A DNA stretch of 64,000 nucleotides from Pilaira anomala (Eukaryota > Mucoromycota > Mucoromycetes > Mucorales > Mucoraceae): positions 1 to 64,000 of the forward strand of contig JAIXMQ010000017.1 in assembly GCA_025716855.1 (NCBI GenBank), given 5' to 3'. Shown one piece after another: positions 44,489-56,277 of the stretch. Positions within the stretch are counted from its first letter, which is position 1. Every line of letters begins with the position of its first letter. Under the pieces are notes generated by a model, which saw only the letters and a program-made list of their open reading frames with translations, had not been told where the DNA came from and did not search any database. Both the position numbers and the translations under genes were made by a program.

Positions 44489-45761
44489 TTAAGCTCTAAG
44501 AGCACGTCTATCTTCCTTAGTTTGTGCCTTGAAACCAGTTTTAATAGCAGATACAGAACGTGTAGAACCACAATGCTCACAAGTAACAAAGTACAATCTG
44601 TTATCCTTGGTCATAATAGTATTAGGACTCTTACAAGTCTTACATGTAACATATTCAACAATGTAACGACGTAAAACGTTTTCAATTTGCTTTTGTTGGA
44701 AACGACCCTTAATAATTAATCGTTGACCACCATCAATAGAACCAGTTGTACCCAATTCAGCAAATAAGAATTGAATAACGTGTTCAGCAGGACGATGAAG
44801 ACGCTTTGAAATCTCTGTTACGTTGGCGAAAATTGTCTTCTTGTTACCTTCACGATGAATAGAAGGAGGAACAATTGTATATTTCTTCTTTTCTCCAGCT
44901 AACTCGGGATTGTTTTGTTTCAAAATGTTGAAAACACGATCAAGAAGCTAATTAAAACAAAGTTAATTGACACTCTATTTTCCTCTTTTACTACTATATA
45001 TATATATATATATATGTATATATTTACCTCATCATAAGTATAATCTCTGTCAGACTTAAGCCATGCTTCTTCACCATCCTTGTTACCAGTCTTTTCTTCA
45101 GAAACTTCTTCCTCATCAGCATTCTCATCAGCTAAATCAGCTTCGAATTGAGCCATAGACTTCTTCTTCTTCTTCTTTTTCTTTAAACCACCAAAATCTA
45201 AATCTTCTTCAGTAGCAGCTGGTGCTTCACCTTCAGGAGCATTTTCCTACACGTTACAAGTTAGATATCCCTTTTTTTTTACTTTCATCTCGGTTAAAGA
45301 TTTTAATGGGAGTTTTTTTTTTTTTTTTGCTTTCTTTTCTTACATCTTCAACAGTCTTTGACTTCTTCTTCTTTTTCTTTTTTAAATCAGCAAACATGGC
45401 ATCAGGATCCTCTTCTGCAACATCTAACAAATAACCCCCAAAATAAAAATAAAAATAAGTAGGTTGATTGTCGCGACTTTTTTTTTTGCATTCAACTCAT
45501 ACCGTTTTGTTCAGTGGCAGTAGCGACCACAGGTGCCTCTTCGACAGGAGCTTCAGGAGCTACGTCAACTTCAGCTTCGAAATCAACCTTCTTCTTTGAC
45601 TTCTTCTTCTTTTTCATTTTAGAGAAATCGACCTAAAAAAAAAAAAACAAAAATGATAATGTTGAGTAAAATACACAAGTCTTTTTCATTCCATTCGAAT
45701 CTTTTCTAACCTCTTCATCGTCAAATTGATCCTTGACAGGCTTACTCTCGTTATCCGACAT
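44489..45761 (-). CDS. SUI3: Translation initiation factor eIF2 beta
   Basis: About five exons read from [17 protein letters not shown] to [11 protein letters not shown]. The N-terminal half has the three Lys-rich blocks typical of eIF2-beta ([20 protein letters not shown] and LKKKKKKKK) separated by acidic stretches. They bind eIF5 and eIF2B. The C-terminal half contains [61 protein letters not shown] and a C2-C2 zinc finger ([28 protein letters not shown]). eIF2 delivers the initiator tRNA to the ribosome. Length is near 310 residues. The gene converges with the coiled-coil gene, with only about 55 bp between their stops. Confidence 0.95.
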
Positions 45762-46265
45762 GGTAAAAATGTTTTAGTATCAGATATAAAAAAAAAAATT
45801 TGGCTGTAGATATATATATAATTTTTTTTTTTTTTTATTATTGTTGGAAAAAAAAAATTCTTTGTTTACGTCACTTTGAAAGCTCTTTTTTTTTTTTCCA
45901 AATAAAGAAAAATAGGTTTATAGTATGAGTTTCTTTTAATCACCAAAGAATATCTAGACTCTACAAAGGATACTGGAAACATGGATATCATGATGAATCA
46001 TATCGTTTTCATTCATCTATCATTTATTTCGGTAATATCATATAAGAAGGAACCATGACTTATGAAATGGGGGTTATAAGCCACAATTTGAGTTCTGATT
46101 CACAAAAAAAAAAAAATGTTTTTACCCTAAATTCGATTATAACGAGTTAATATAAGCTATATCATCAGATGTGGTGTACGGATATAACCGCTGTACTATT
46201 GCCACGAGAATGATTTACAATTGAAACGATAGAGATATGAAACGAATATCAAATTTTATTTTAAT
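45762..46265. other. Intergenic
   Basis: Upstream side of eIF2-beta and 3' side of the F-box gene. AT-rich DNA with (AT)n and T/A runs. No feature. Confidence 0.5.
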
Positions 46266-47852
46266 CTAGATGTAATGTAAATTATTATTTAAAGTGAGAG
46301 AACTATCATACAATGTATTCAGGTACTGCCTAAGGTCTTGCACACCTTTACCACTGTATACGCAAAACGGACGCCGTTGTAACTCTGTAAAATCCTTTGG
46401 CGGAGAGCGACAAAAGGCTTGAAGGTCATCTCTTATAAACGAATGCACATTGGTCAAGCTCAAATGATTCAATTGAAGACACACATTCAACAGTCTTGAG
46501 ATAGCTCTGACACTCAGTTGAGTACAATAACTGAGATGAATTCGTTCTAAACTATGACTGATGCGAACATGACTTGTTAAGGCTCCAATCGAAATATCTG
46601 TAATATTGAAACATTTGACCAATCCAATTCTCTTTAATTTGGGAAGATTAGCGAGTTCAATAATCGATTTATCTGTAATTTCTATACAACATGCCATATC
46701 CAGGTATCGAATGCGATTGCATGCAACCGCTAATTTGGTGACAGATTTATCCGTGATTCTTGAACAATGTCCCAAGTGAAGGAAATGTAAATACCGTCCT
46801 AATTTACAGATCGCTAGTATAGATTCATCGGTAATATGAATACATTTGTTTAATACTAAACTTCGAATCTTGGGTGCTGCATGAACAAGTGATTTTATTG
46901 ATTGATCGGATATGGTATAAATAGCTGTAAAATCTACAAGTCGCAATTGATCATAATAGTATACAGGTGAATCTTTTACTTGTTTTGATGTAATAAAGGA
47001 CGACATGATTGCTTCATCACTGATTTGGAGAATTTTTACTTCGGATTGACTTAAGCGTAATTCTCTTAATTCGCGGCAATGATTAAATATCATGGTGAGC
47101 GCATGATCATTTATATTACAATTGGTAAAATCAACTTCTACTAGACGTGAACAATGTAAAGCTAAAAATACGGCTGATTTCTCTGTTATTTTTGTACAAT
47201 TGTTTAATTTGATCTATATATATATATATATATATATATCATTAATATTATATAATTAGAATAAAAATAATGCGTTAAAAAAAAAACATACTCTTTTTAA
47301 ATCTTTACAATGTTTAGCTAGTTCAATGATACTTTTATCTGTAATCGATTGTTGTTCTTGACTCATACTCAAGTTAAAGCCTTGTAAATTTGGACAACAC
47401 ATAGCTATTTTTAATACGGCCGTATCAGTTATTTGTTGAACATCACTCAAGTCAATAGAGATGAGTTCAGAACCGATACCATGATCTTGTCTTGGGTTGA
47501 TTAAGGCACATAAACCAATATCAGTTAATTTTGAACAACCTGCTAAAGTCAATCTTTCTAATCTTTGACAAGCGTTTAAAGTAATAATATGAATGTCTTC
47601 TATTAAACTTGAAAGTGGTGATAAGTTGACTCTTCTGATAAAGGAAGTATAAGGAAAACTATTTTGGGTAGATTGAATGACCGTAAAGAACCCTAACCAA
47701 GAACTTGAGCCTATAAAGTTTGGTTTATACCATAATAACTCTAAAGCAAGATAACTCCAACGTTTATTCACATGCACACATTGAACAAGATCTTTATCGG
47801 ATGAAAGTTGCTTTAAAATGTGTAAAATGATTTCTGAGGGTATATTCTTCAT
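46266..47852 (-). CDS. F-box and leucine-rich repeat protein (Grr1/Pof2-like)
   Basis: Two exons (47292-47852, 46266-47213) encode 502 residues. The F-box lies at residues 1-45 (MKNIPSEIILHILKQLSS, VHVNKRWSYLALELLWY). Then come about a dozen cysteine-containing leucine-rich repeats, recognisable by CQRLERLTLAGCSKLTDIGL, CPNLQGFNLSM, ITDKSIIELA repeats, LHFLHLGHCSRITDKSV and IRYLDMACCIEITDKS. This layout is that of fungal SCF substrate receptors such as Grr1 and Pof2, which bind Skp1 through the F-box and a target through the repeats. The single intron contains an (AT)n run. The target protein is not deducible. Confidence 0.9.
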
Positions 47853-47989
47853 CTTGAATAAAGAAGCATTGATATTATGACCAAATATGGTTTATATTAA
47901 AAAAAAAAAAAAAAAAAAAAAGAAAGAGAGAGATAGAGTAAAGCGTTCCTCATGACATCATATTTATTATTATTTATTATATTTCAAAT

Positions 47990-48122
47990 TTAAATTGACC
48001 ACAGTTTAATAACATTATCACTACTAGCACTTGCCAAAACATCACTATGAAAGCGAATAGAGTTAATCCGACTTCTATGTCCTGAAAGGGATGTATGTTG
48101 AAATGAAGTACGATTATAAATC

Positions 48123-48159
<37 letters not shown>

Positions 48160-50341
48160 AGAGCGAGTTAGTTTTTTTTCTACTTTATCATGCCAAAAAC
48201 TTACATCAATTGAATTGCTTGTTCCTGAACTAATAATTTTCCCAGAATTAAATTGTAAGCTTGATACAGGTGAAGTATAAGTAAGTGTATCAAAGACTGA
48301 TCCAGTACGAATATCCCAAATCTATCAGTTTAAAAAAATAGTTGTTAGCACCTACTTCTTTTTTTTTTTTTTTTTTTTTTTTTTTTGTTACCCTAATGGT
48401 TTTGTCTAAACTACCACTAACAAGGTGCACTTCATCAAATTGTAAACAAGTAATAGGTGCACTATGCCCAGGTAAAGTACGATGTGCTTGTCCTGTTCTT
48501 ACTACAAATATATATATATATATTAGTTTTATACACACACACACGTACACATAATAGATAACTTACAATCCCACATTCGAATTTTACCATCAGAAGTACC
48601 ACTAGCTAAAGCAGAATTCCAGAACTGTAAAGCCCCAATAAAATCATGAGCAGCATACCCATAAGAAGAATTATCCAACCAAGAATCTACTATACTATTG
48701 CTATTACTATTACCACTTGCCCATAAAACATCCAAAGTTAAAACACATTCTTGTCTTTCTAAATCCCACTGTTTAATTGTTTTATCACTTGAACCCGATA
48801 CGACGGAATTTGAATCTGCAAATAAGCAAGTGATTTCACCTTGATGTCCTTCCAATGTAAATGATTCTGTGATTAAGCCGTTGTTGTTGTTGTTGTTGTT
48901 GTTGTTATGATCAACGGGAGCTAAACTGGGTGAACTAGGTGCACTTGAAAAGACGGAGAAAGAACTGATGGAAGAAGAAGAGGCGGTTGCATCGATGAAA
49001 GAAAGATCCCAATATTTAATCGTACTGTCATCTGAACCTGTCAAAAGACGTGCATCATCTAATTGTAAACACCGCACAAGTCCTTGATGTCCTTCTATAT
49101 TGCCTAAACATTTATTACGATACAGATCCCATGCTTTCACTGTACCATCCATAGAGGAGGATACAAGCATACCCTTGGGATGATTGAAGTCCACACAAAT
49201 GACATCATCTTTATGACCTTCTAAACTCTTGAAACATGTGCCTGATTCATATTCTTCTTCTTCTTCCTCCTCAATCGAATCTCCATCTGACTTTAATCCA
49301 ATACTCTTTCCATCTTCAATATCCAGAATTGCATCGTTTAAATCGTCAACTAAATAGTGATGAGATTTAATAAAAAAAATAAATAAATGTTATCTATCAG
49401 TATATATATTTACTTATAAGTTGTAACTGGATATCTTTTGACTCTAATTTTTCCCATTTTTCTTCTAAAGCCTTGCGATCATTTAATAATTTATTGATTT
49501 GTAGATTAATTTGATCAATTTCGTTTGCTGTAGAAGACTAGAATAAATACACAACAGATTAAATAAAAAAACATATACATATATATATATATATATATTT
49601 ACCTTTTGCATACTAATTTTATCACAATCTCTAGCTCTCTTTTCTCTTTCAGCTATGATTTGTGTAAGTGATTTAGGTACATTTGATCCTAAATTTTTTG
49701 AAGTGTAAGTAAAAAAAAAAAAAAAAAAACCAGCAACAATATTTTTTAATACTTCTACATATACCTTTTTTATGATTTGGTTGAATAGATTTCTTTTTTC
49801 TTTGTCGAGATCTTTTAGTATGAGGCGAACTGGTACTACGACTAGATTTAGCAAGTGAAGGATATGCAGAAGCAAAACCTTGAAATAAAGAAACAGGAGA
49901 AGATGTATCGGGTATATCAGCTTGAAGTAAAACAGCACTAGAAGGCCAAGCATACATTTTACCATGTAAGACAAGGTCTGTTCTTGTATTTGTCGTGAGG
50001 GCGGTAGAAGGATGACCTGTATTCTGTCTTTGTTGTTGTTGTTGCATTAACTGAAGTGCTTTTACCATCGATTCTGAACGATAAACTGGATGTGCTGCAA
50101 GTGGACTAAACATGACTGTAGATAAAGAGTCAAGATGAGGAAATGAAGGCCATTCACTGGAAGGTGTAAGCCATTCTCGGGCAGAATGAACGACATTACT
50201 CGCTTTCGCTTTAGCGGCTGATACCACTGCTTGTGTTGTAGCCGTATATCGATTTTCGGTGGCTATGATAGGTTTCGGTTGTACTGTCTTGGTACGTACT
50301 TCTGATTTTTTTCTAACGATAGGTGGTTTGGTATCTGCCAT
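47990..50341 (-). CDS. WD40 protein, Mdv1/Caf4-like mitochondrial fission adaptor
   Basis: About six exons read from [20 protein letters not shown] to a stop at 47990. A basic, Gln-containing N-terminus ([18 protein letters not shown]) is followed by a coiled coil ([34 protein letters not shown]) and an acidic linker. The C-terminal half holds about seven WD40 repeats, for example [77 protein letters not shown] and [21 protein letters not shown]-terminal region, coiled coil and a propeller in this order match Mdv1 and Caf4, which link Fis1 to the dynamin Dnm1 on mitochondria. This function is inferred from architecture. A (GA)n array (48127-48157) lies in one intron. Confidence 0.78.
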
Positions 50342-50394
50342 ATTTATAGTCTATATGTATATTTATCTATTCACACCCTCTTTTAACAAAAAAG

Positions 50395-50428
<34 letters not shown>

Positions 50429-51494
50429 CAACTTCTATAATTATTTAACAAGACAAAACAAAAAAAGCTTTATTTTTTTTATTTTTGCCCTATTAAGAAA
50501 AGGGGGGTGCTCACGTCATCTTTTCAAATAATTATTTACCAAGTTCATGTTTGGAATGCTTTTTATCCAATCATTTTAACTATTTGCTCAAAAAAAAAAA
50601 AAAAGCTTTCATCCAACATTTGTCAATTTGTTTATTTATTTTCAAAGTAATAAACAATTCATTGGTGTACAAAATATTTTTTAAACTTTGTCATAAAGAA
50701 AAACAAATCATGTTTCTTGTTAAAAAGTAAATAAATAATCCTGAGAGAGTTTTTTACTTGTGATAAACTCGGTCTTTTTTTTTTTTTTTTTTTTTTTTTT
50801 TCTTAACAAGTCCTTGCTGCGTACTACTATTTGTTTAATAATCATAACATAAAAGGATGTTTTTCACTTATATAACTTTTTTTATTTATTCATTGGTAGT
50901 ATTCTTCTTCTTTTACAATGATTGACTAAAAAAAAAAAGTTTAGGGAACTACTATTAAAACTGCGTCAGTGGAATATCATTTTCATTGTGGTTGAGAGTC
51001 ACTCTCTCCCTTTTCATGCTGCTGGTTGTCATTTTCCTATATATATCATCTTGACTTTGGATGTATTTCCTTTTTGTATCTCTTCAGTTGTTATTTTTAG
51101 GTATTTTGATGCATTACAGATTTTTTTTTTTCGTGGAATAATTTTATTAGAATCCATTTATTACACCAAGACATAAAAAAGTGATACGAAATGGTTCTCA
51201 AGCCCCTTTTTACATGTACTTTATACTGCAGTGGCTTTCAATCAAGCTAACTTCAAAATACTTTTTTTTTTCAGGTTCCCTTGGTAACCAATTACAGCCG
51301 AGAAAACATGCATTTTTTGATTTCATTTGACTTACATAATATTTTGTGCAATACCGGCGAGTAGGTAATTGTTTACAATTAAAACACTAAGGAAAAAAAA
51401 AAAAAGAGACAGAAATGAATTACTGTGTAAATATAGGTTGAAACTTTGATACATATATAGTGTACATGACAAATTTTTATTGCATTTTTTTTTT
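50342..51494. other. Intergenic with repeated T and A runs
   Basis: About 1.15 kb on the promoter side of the WD40 gene. It includes A and T runs near 50394-50425 and 50777-50800. Short frames are A/T derived. No RNA gene seen. Confidence 0.5.
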
Positions 51495-51839
51495 TTATAA
51501 ATCTTCCTTTTTTAAAGATTTCTTATTTTGTTCGTTTAATTCTAATTCCTCGTTCCAGTCGGGTTTTCTCATGAATTGTCTAAATGTATCTGCGATCATA
51601 AGTGCATCAGTAGAAGATAATATACTACTGGATTGATTTGCTTCACTATGTAAACCTAATGGTTGATGTGGTTGAGCTGTGGTGATTGGTTTTTCTGATG
51701 TAGTAATAAATGATATTTCATCATGTCTTGGTGAAAGTGATCGTGGTGACCATAATTGTTGTGTAGAAGAGTTGATAGATGCGATATCGCCACGGTTATT
51801 ATCTACTTGCAATATGAATAAATTTATATCAGTATCACT

Positions 51840-51887
<48 letters not shown>

Positions 51888-53141
51888 TCTCGGTGTTACA
51901 GCAGCGCCGCCAACTACAGGTACGTGTATATTTGATTCATTCTTATTTGGTGTTAATACTGGTATCTTTTCATCATCTCCATGAAGAGCCATCTTATTGG
52001 AACCGCCGTGATTCAATTGCTTTTTATTTTTATATCTTTTGTACATCCAAACAAGAGCAAAGACAGCTAATAAAAACAAAATGACGGCAATTACAATGAC
52101 TGCAATAGCCCAATCAGGTAATTTTTTACTTTGATTATCTTTGTTTTCTAAACCTTTATCATCTCTAACTGGAGCTGTTTCGGTTGGTAATGGACTAGTT
52201 GTTGACGTTACAGTAGTTGTGTTACGAGCATTTTCTAAGAGGAGATTATTATTTTATAAAAAATAAAAATAAAAATATAACATACGTATTAAAGTAAATG
52301 ATTGAGGAGCTGGAAAGAAATTATGTTCTGTTGGTATTAAATTTAGATCTGTATAAATATCATATCCTGCTCCAACAATATACATGTACATAGTGAAAGA
52401 AACAGAAGGCGAATTATCACTTGGTATTGTTGGATACCAGGAATCATCAATATGTGTTACGAGAATTCCTTTATCTTTGCTCAAGTCGGTCCAATTTTTT
52501 ATGGATTTGTATTCTTCGTCTGATGAATTCTTATAGAGTAAGTGTAAATCTAATAGTGTCTATTTTATACAAAAGTCAGTATAAATATATAATTTTGAAT
52601 GAAAAATAAAAAATAATAACAGTAATAGTAATAGTAATAGCAATAGTAATAGTAATAGCAATAGTAATAGTAATAGCAATAGTAATAGTAATAGTAAATA
52701 TATATATACATATAAAAAAAGAAGTGAAACTATCGAACGTACTTACGTATTGAACAAATTTCGGATTACTGTAATAATAATAAATAAATAAAAACATTAA
52801 TAAAAAAAAAAAAAAAAAAAAAGGTACCAAAACAAAAAAAAAAGGGGGGGAATTTTTTTTTCTTTTTTTACTTGTATTTCCAAGTGATTCTTTGATCTGT
52901 ATCGTTATACCAAACAGAATCATATTCAGGCGTACAAATAGAAACTGTATTATTTTGTTCACCACAAGACCTTGAAGCAATAGCTATAAATATACACTTT
53001 TTTTTAATTACAAGACGTTTTTTGATATAAAATTTTCAGAATATCAAAAATACCTTGTCTTTTATTTAATGTAAATGATGCCAAAGTTTCTTTTGTTAAA
53101 AATAAAAAACATATACAAAAATATAAAGGTAAAATAAACAT
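51495..53141 (-). CDS. Single-pass secretory-pathway membrane protein, unknown
   Basis: Several exons read from MFILPLYFCICFLFLTKETL at 53141 to NEQNKKSLKKEDL. The N-terminus is a signal sequence ending with NKRQ, a Kex2-like site. The ectodomain has SRSCGEQNNTVSICTPEYD, VWYNDTDQRITWKY, NPKFVQYTLLDLHLLYKN and ILVTHIDDSWYPTIPSDN, with N-glycosylation sites. A Thr/Ser-rich stalk leads to a transmembrane segment (WAIAVIVIAVILFLLAVFAL), a basic stop-transfer region (MYKRYKNKKQ) and a cytoplasmic tail with Ser-rich patches. The layout is like fungal plasma-membrane sensors or cargo adaptors, but I cannot name the family. One intron contains a long hexanucleotide array. Other introns are A/T rich, and one carries a poly-T of over 40 nt. 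Confidence 0.7.
52616..52700. repeat. AGTAAT hexanucleotide array
   Basis: About 13 tandem copies of AGTAAT with regularly inserted AGCAAT variants (an 18-bp higher-order unit of two AGTAAT and one AGCAAT) fill an intron of the membrane-protein gene. Shorter tandem (ATAT) runs flank it. Confidence 0.85.
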
Positions 53142-54567
53142 CCAAACAAAAAAGAAAAAAAAAAAAGGTAAATAAAGAAAAAGGAAAAGAGAGAGAGAAA
53201 CAGAGGGAGAGATTGGGTCCCTTCTTTATTATTGCTGGGATTGGATGAGTTTTTTTTTTTTACAGTCACCCTGAAAAGGATTTCGACCAAAAGTATAATA
53301 ATACTTTTCAACTATCATCTAAATATATAACCTTTTTACTCTCAACCTAAAACATGATGACTTAAACATATAAACCTTTTCTTCATATTTTAAATCTTCT
53401 TATACTACAGATCTGGCTTAAGATTTAGAATCTATAAGTGTCACCAAAGTATAACATTTTTTTTTTTTATTGAAAACAGCTTCTTGGCATCTATATTCTT
53501 TTCCCCAATTACTTTCTTCTTTTTTTTTTTAAAAAAAAAAAAAAAAAAATTTTAGCTTTCTTTTCTAATATATATATATATATATATAACTTATTTTATC
53601 CTTTTTATATTCAATGTATTTTTGCTCAAATCAATTCAAATAAGGACTTTAAGAACATGAATAAATTGAGTTGGATATTGTAGTACAAGAGTACATTACA
53701 TAATAGGCAATTTTTTCAAGGTCATCCGTCACAGACAAAAAGTCTTGCGTTTTTCTGTAATAGGACCCATCTTGCCAATATATTTGTATCGTATGTTTTT
53801 TTTTTTTATTCTTATTAGAATGAATGTGTTTTATTGACGCGACATAGTATTGCTTTCATAAATATATATATATATATATATGACCTATATTTTTTTTCCC
53901 CATGATTTATGAAACCTTTTTTTCTGGCCGCTGCTGAGTTTTCATTTTTTTAAAAAAAAAAAAAAAACTCAGGGGGATTTGTGCCTAACTTTTTTGGTTT
54001 CGTATCAAATTATGCTGTAACATTTTCCCTTATAAAAAAAAAAGAGAGAGAGAGCTCATTTTATTCAATAAATTTTATCACTACTTTTCAAATATATGGA
54101 TAATTATCATTTACATATTTCCCGTAATGTATAAAAGATTTTATTTTTCTAGAAAACTCGAGTAGGGAGTTATTCCTTCTCACTCCTTTTCCCATTATAA
54201 ATATGCGGCCATATTTACCCACCAAAAGCACTATTATACTCAATGTATATGACCTGTAAATCGCTTTTTCTACTCTCGAACTTTTTTTCATAGTTAATTT
54301 CAGGGATAGATAATCTACGAATATCCATACTAGAATCAAGACAATGTATTCATGACAATACCTACAATGATAGACTGATACCGCACACTACACTTTTTTC
54401 AATACATCTTCTCTTTCACAAAGGACCACTACTGTACGTTTTTAATTTCTTTTCACGAATTTGTGACTGTATTCACCTTTCTCACATTTCAAATAGTTTA
54501 ATAATCACGTATAACCTCTCCTCTTCTTCTCTCTACTATCTCTTCTCTTTTTTTTATATATATATAA
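53142..54567. other. Intergenic between divergent genes
   Basis: About 1.4 kb with T/A palindromic runs at 53521-53549, (AT)n runs at 53571-53588 and 53861-53880, and CT-rich DNA (54508-54551) before the SET gene start. A short minus frame (54088-54339) has no recognisable family. It must hold two promoters. Confidence 0.5.
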
Positions 54568-56262
54568 ATGGAAAGTTACCTTGAACTAAATAATATCTCT
54601 TTGGAAAACTCAAACGATATTATCAAAGGTCGATTTGTAAAAGCCAATATACCTTTAAAAAAAGGATCGATCGTTATCACCTCTCAACCTTTAGGTACCG
54701 TTGCTTTACCTCAAACCATAAACGAGTATTGCAATTACTGCTTTCGAAAACAAACCTCTCCTTCACTTCAACGATGCTCACAATGTAAAAAAGCTTATTT
54801 TTGTGACATGGCTTGTTTTCAAAACGCTTGGTTAAGTTACCATCAATTCATTTGCGGTAAAAAACTCACGACCAGCAGCGTCCATGCTGCTTCAGACGAT
54901 ATGGATCTTGAAATGCTCGAAAAAGTTGCTTTGAACGTTTCAAGATTCAAAAAAAGAACAACGCCAGAACAACCTCCAAAAGACAAACAGGATGAAACGG
55001 TCCATGTGACTATGCAAGCTTTCTTTTCTCTCATGGGCCATGACAACCTTCAACAAAAACACGTCAAAGAAAAATTCAGTCACTTGGCAACGGAAGCACT
55101 CAAGAAACCTTTTATTCAACAAACAGGATTGGGTCATACTGACTTGATACATTATTTAAATGTTTTCAAATCAAATAATTTTGCCATTGACGATAAGGAT
55201 ATGTTTGCTATTGGTGAAGGTACATATCCTATCGCTGCCTTGTTCAACCATTCCTGTCGTCCCAATGCGGTTGTCATGTTTGAAGGTGCTTATGCCTCCA
55301 TTCATGCGATCGAGGATATTCAAGCGGGTGAGGAGATCTCGATATCGTATGTAGATGCGGCTCATTCAAGATCATATCGTCAAAAGGCCTTACGTGATAA
55401 ATACTTCTTTCAATGTCAATGTGATCGTTGTCATGAGAATAATCCAGATAAAAAATACCTAAACTTGATTGATACTTTGTTAGGAGAAGAAGAAAATGAT
55501 TGGGATAGAGCACAAGAATTATTAGAATCTGAAGCAAAAGATGAAAGAATATTAAAGGAAGTGAAAGAATGGGATTTATTACAGATGTGTAAACAATATG
55601 ATAGAAAAAGTGATGGTTTTCCTGATCCTGAAAAACCTTTAACTATTTCAAACTATACTCATTATTTCATTCAATTTTTTGCACCTTATTTATTAACTTG
55701 GAATCAACCCGAATTACATCAACATCATAATCATCACCATCATCATCATACGATTCCAACCAGTTTAAATGATTTCGATGATCCATTACCTTCTATGGCT
55801 AAACCTGCTGTACAAAACACCTATGATTCTATTATGCAAACAGCAATTGATAAAATGTTATCTTATCCCACGAATTCACCCAATACAATTATTCCTTATA
55901 GATTAACTACTTTATCTACCTGTACTCGATTATTTTACGATGAAATGGCAAAAGGAAATTGGGAAAATTCGGTTAAACTTGGTATGTATGTCATGATCCA
56001 ATACTGTTTAATTTATCCACCTTATCATCCCATGTTGGCACAACATTTCTTAATACTTGCTAAAGCTTGTTGGAATTCAATTATTCAATCTGAATTAATA
56101 CAAGATGACCGTCAATTGGAAAAAGTATATCAAAGAGGTGTTAGAAGATGGATCATGTCTTCTAAAGAAACAATTCCTGTTTCTTTTGGAAAAAGTAGTA
56201 GTTTATGGAGAGAAACATTAGAATTGGAATGGATATTTTTAAGAGAACAAAAATTAAAATAA
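54568..56262 (+). CDS. SMYD-type SET/MYND protein methyltransferase
   Basis: A single-exon gene of 564 residues starts MESYLELNNISLENSND. The SET domain is split by a MYND zinc finger. GRFVKANIPLKKGSIVI precedes the MYND Cys/His ligands C55, C58, C70, C73, C79, C83, H92 and C96 (CNYCFRK, CSQCKKAYFCDMACF). The rest of SET follows, with GTYPIAALFNHSCRPNAVVM (about residues 216-235) and GEEISISYVD, and the post-SET cysteines in FQCQCDRC. NHSC is the conserved AdoMet/knot motif. A helical C-terminal part with His-rich and Pro patches follows. SMYD enzymes methylate lysines of histones or other proteins. The target is unknown. The gene stop is 15 bp from the PRM1 stop on the other strand. Confidence 0.92.
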   Translation: MESYLELNNISLENSNDIIKGRFVKANIPLKKGSIVITSQPLGTVALPQTINEYCNYCFRKQTSPSLQRCSQCKKAYFCDMACFQNAWLSYHQFICGKKLTTSSVHAASDDMDLEMLEKVALNVSRFKKRTTPEQPPKDKQDETVHVTMQAFFSLMGHDNLQQKHVKEKFSHLATEALKKPFIQQTGLGHTDLIHYLNVFKSNNFAIDDKDMFAIGEGTYPIAALFNHSCRPNAVVMFEGAYASIHAIEDIQAGEEISISYVDAAHSRSYRQKALRDKYFFQCQCDRCHENNPDKKYLNLIDTLLGEEENDWDRAQELLESEAKDERILKEVKEWDLLQMCKQYDRKSDGFPDPEKPLTISNYTHYFIQFFAPYLLTWNQPELHQHHNHHHHHHTIPTSLNDFDDPLPSMAKPAVQNTYDSIMQTAIDKMLSYPTNSPNTIIPYRLTTLSTCTRLFYDEMAKGNWENSVKLGMYVMIQYCLIYPPYHPMLAQHFLILAKACWNSIIQSELIQDDRQLEKVYQRGVRRWIMSSKETIPVSFGKSSSLWRETLELEWIFLREQKLK

Positions 56263-56277
56263 AAATAAAAAAATTAT

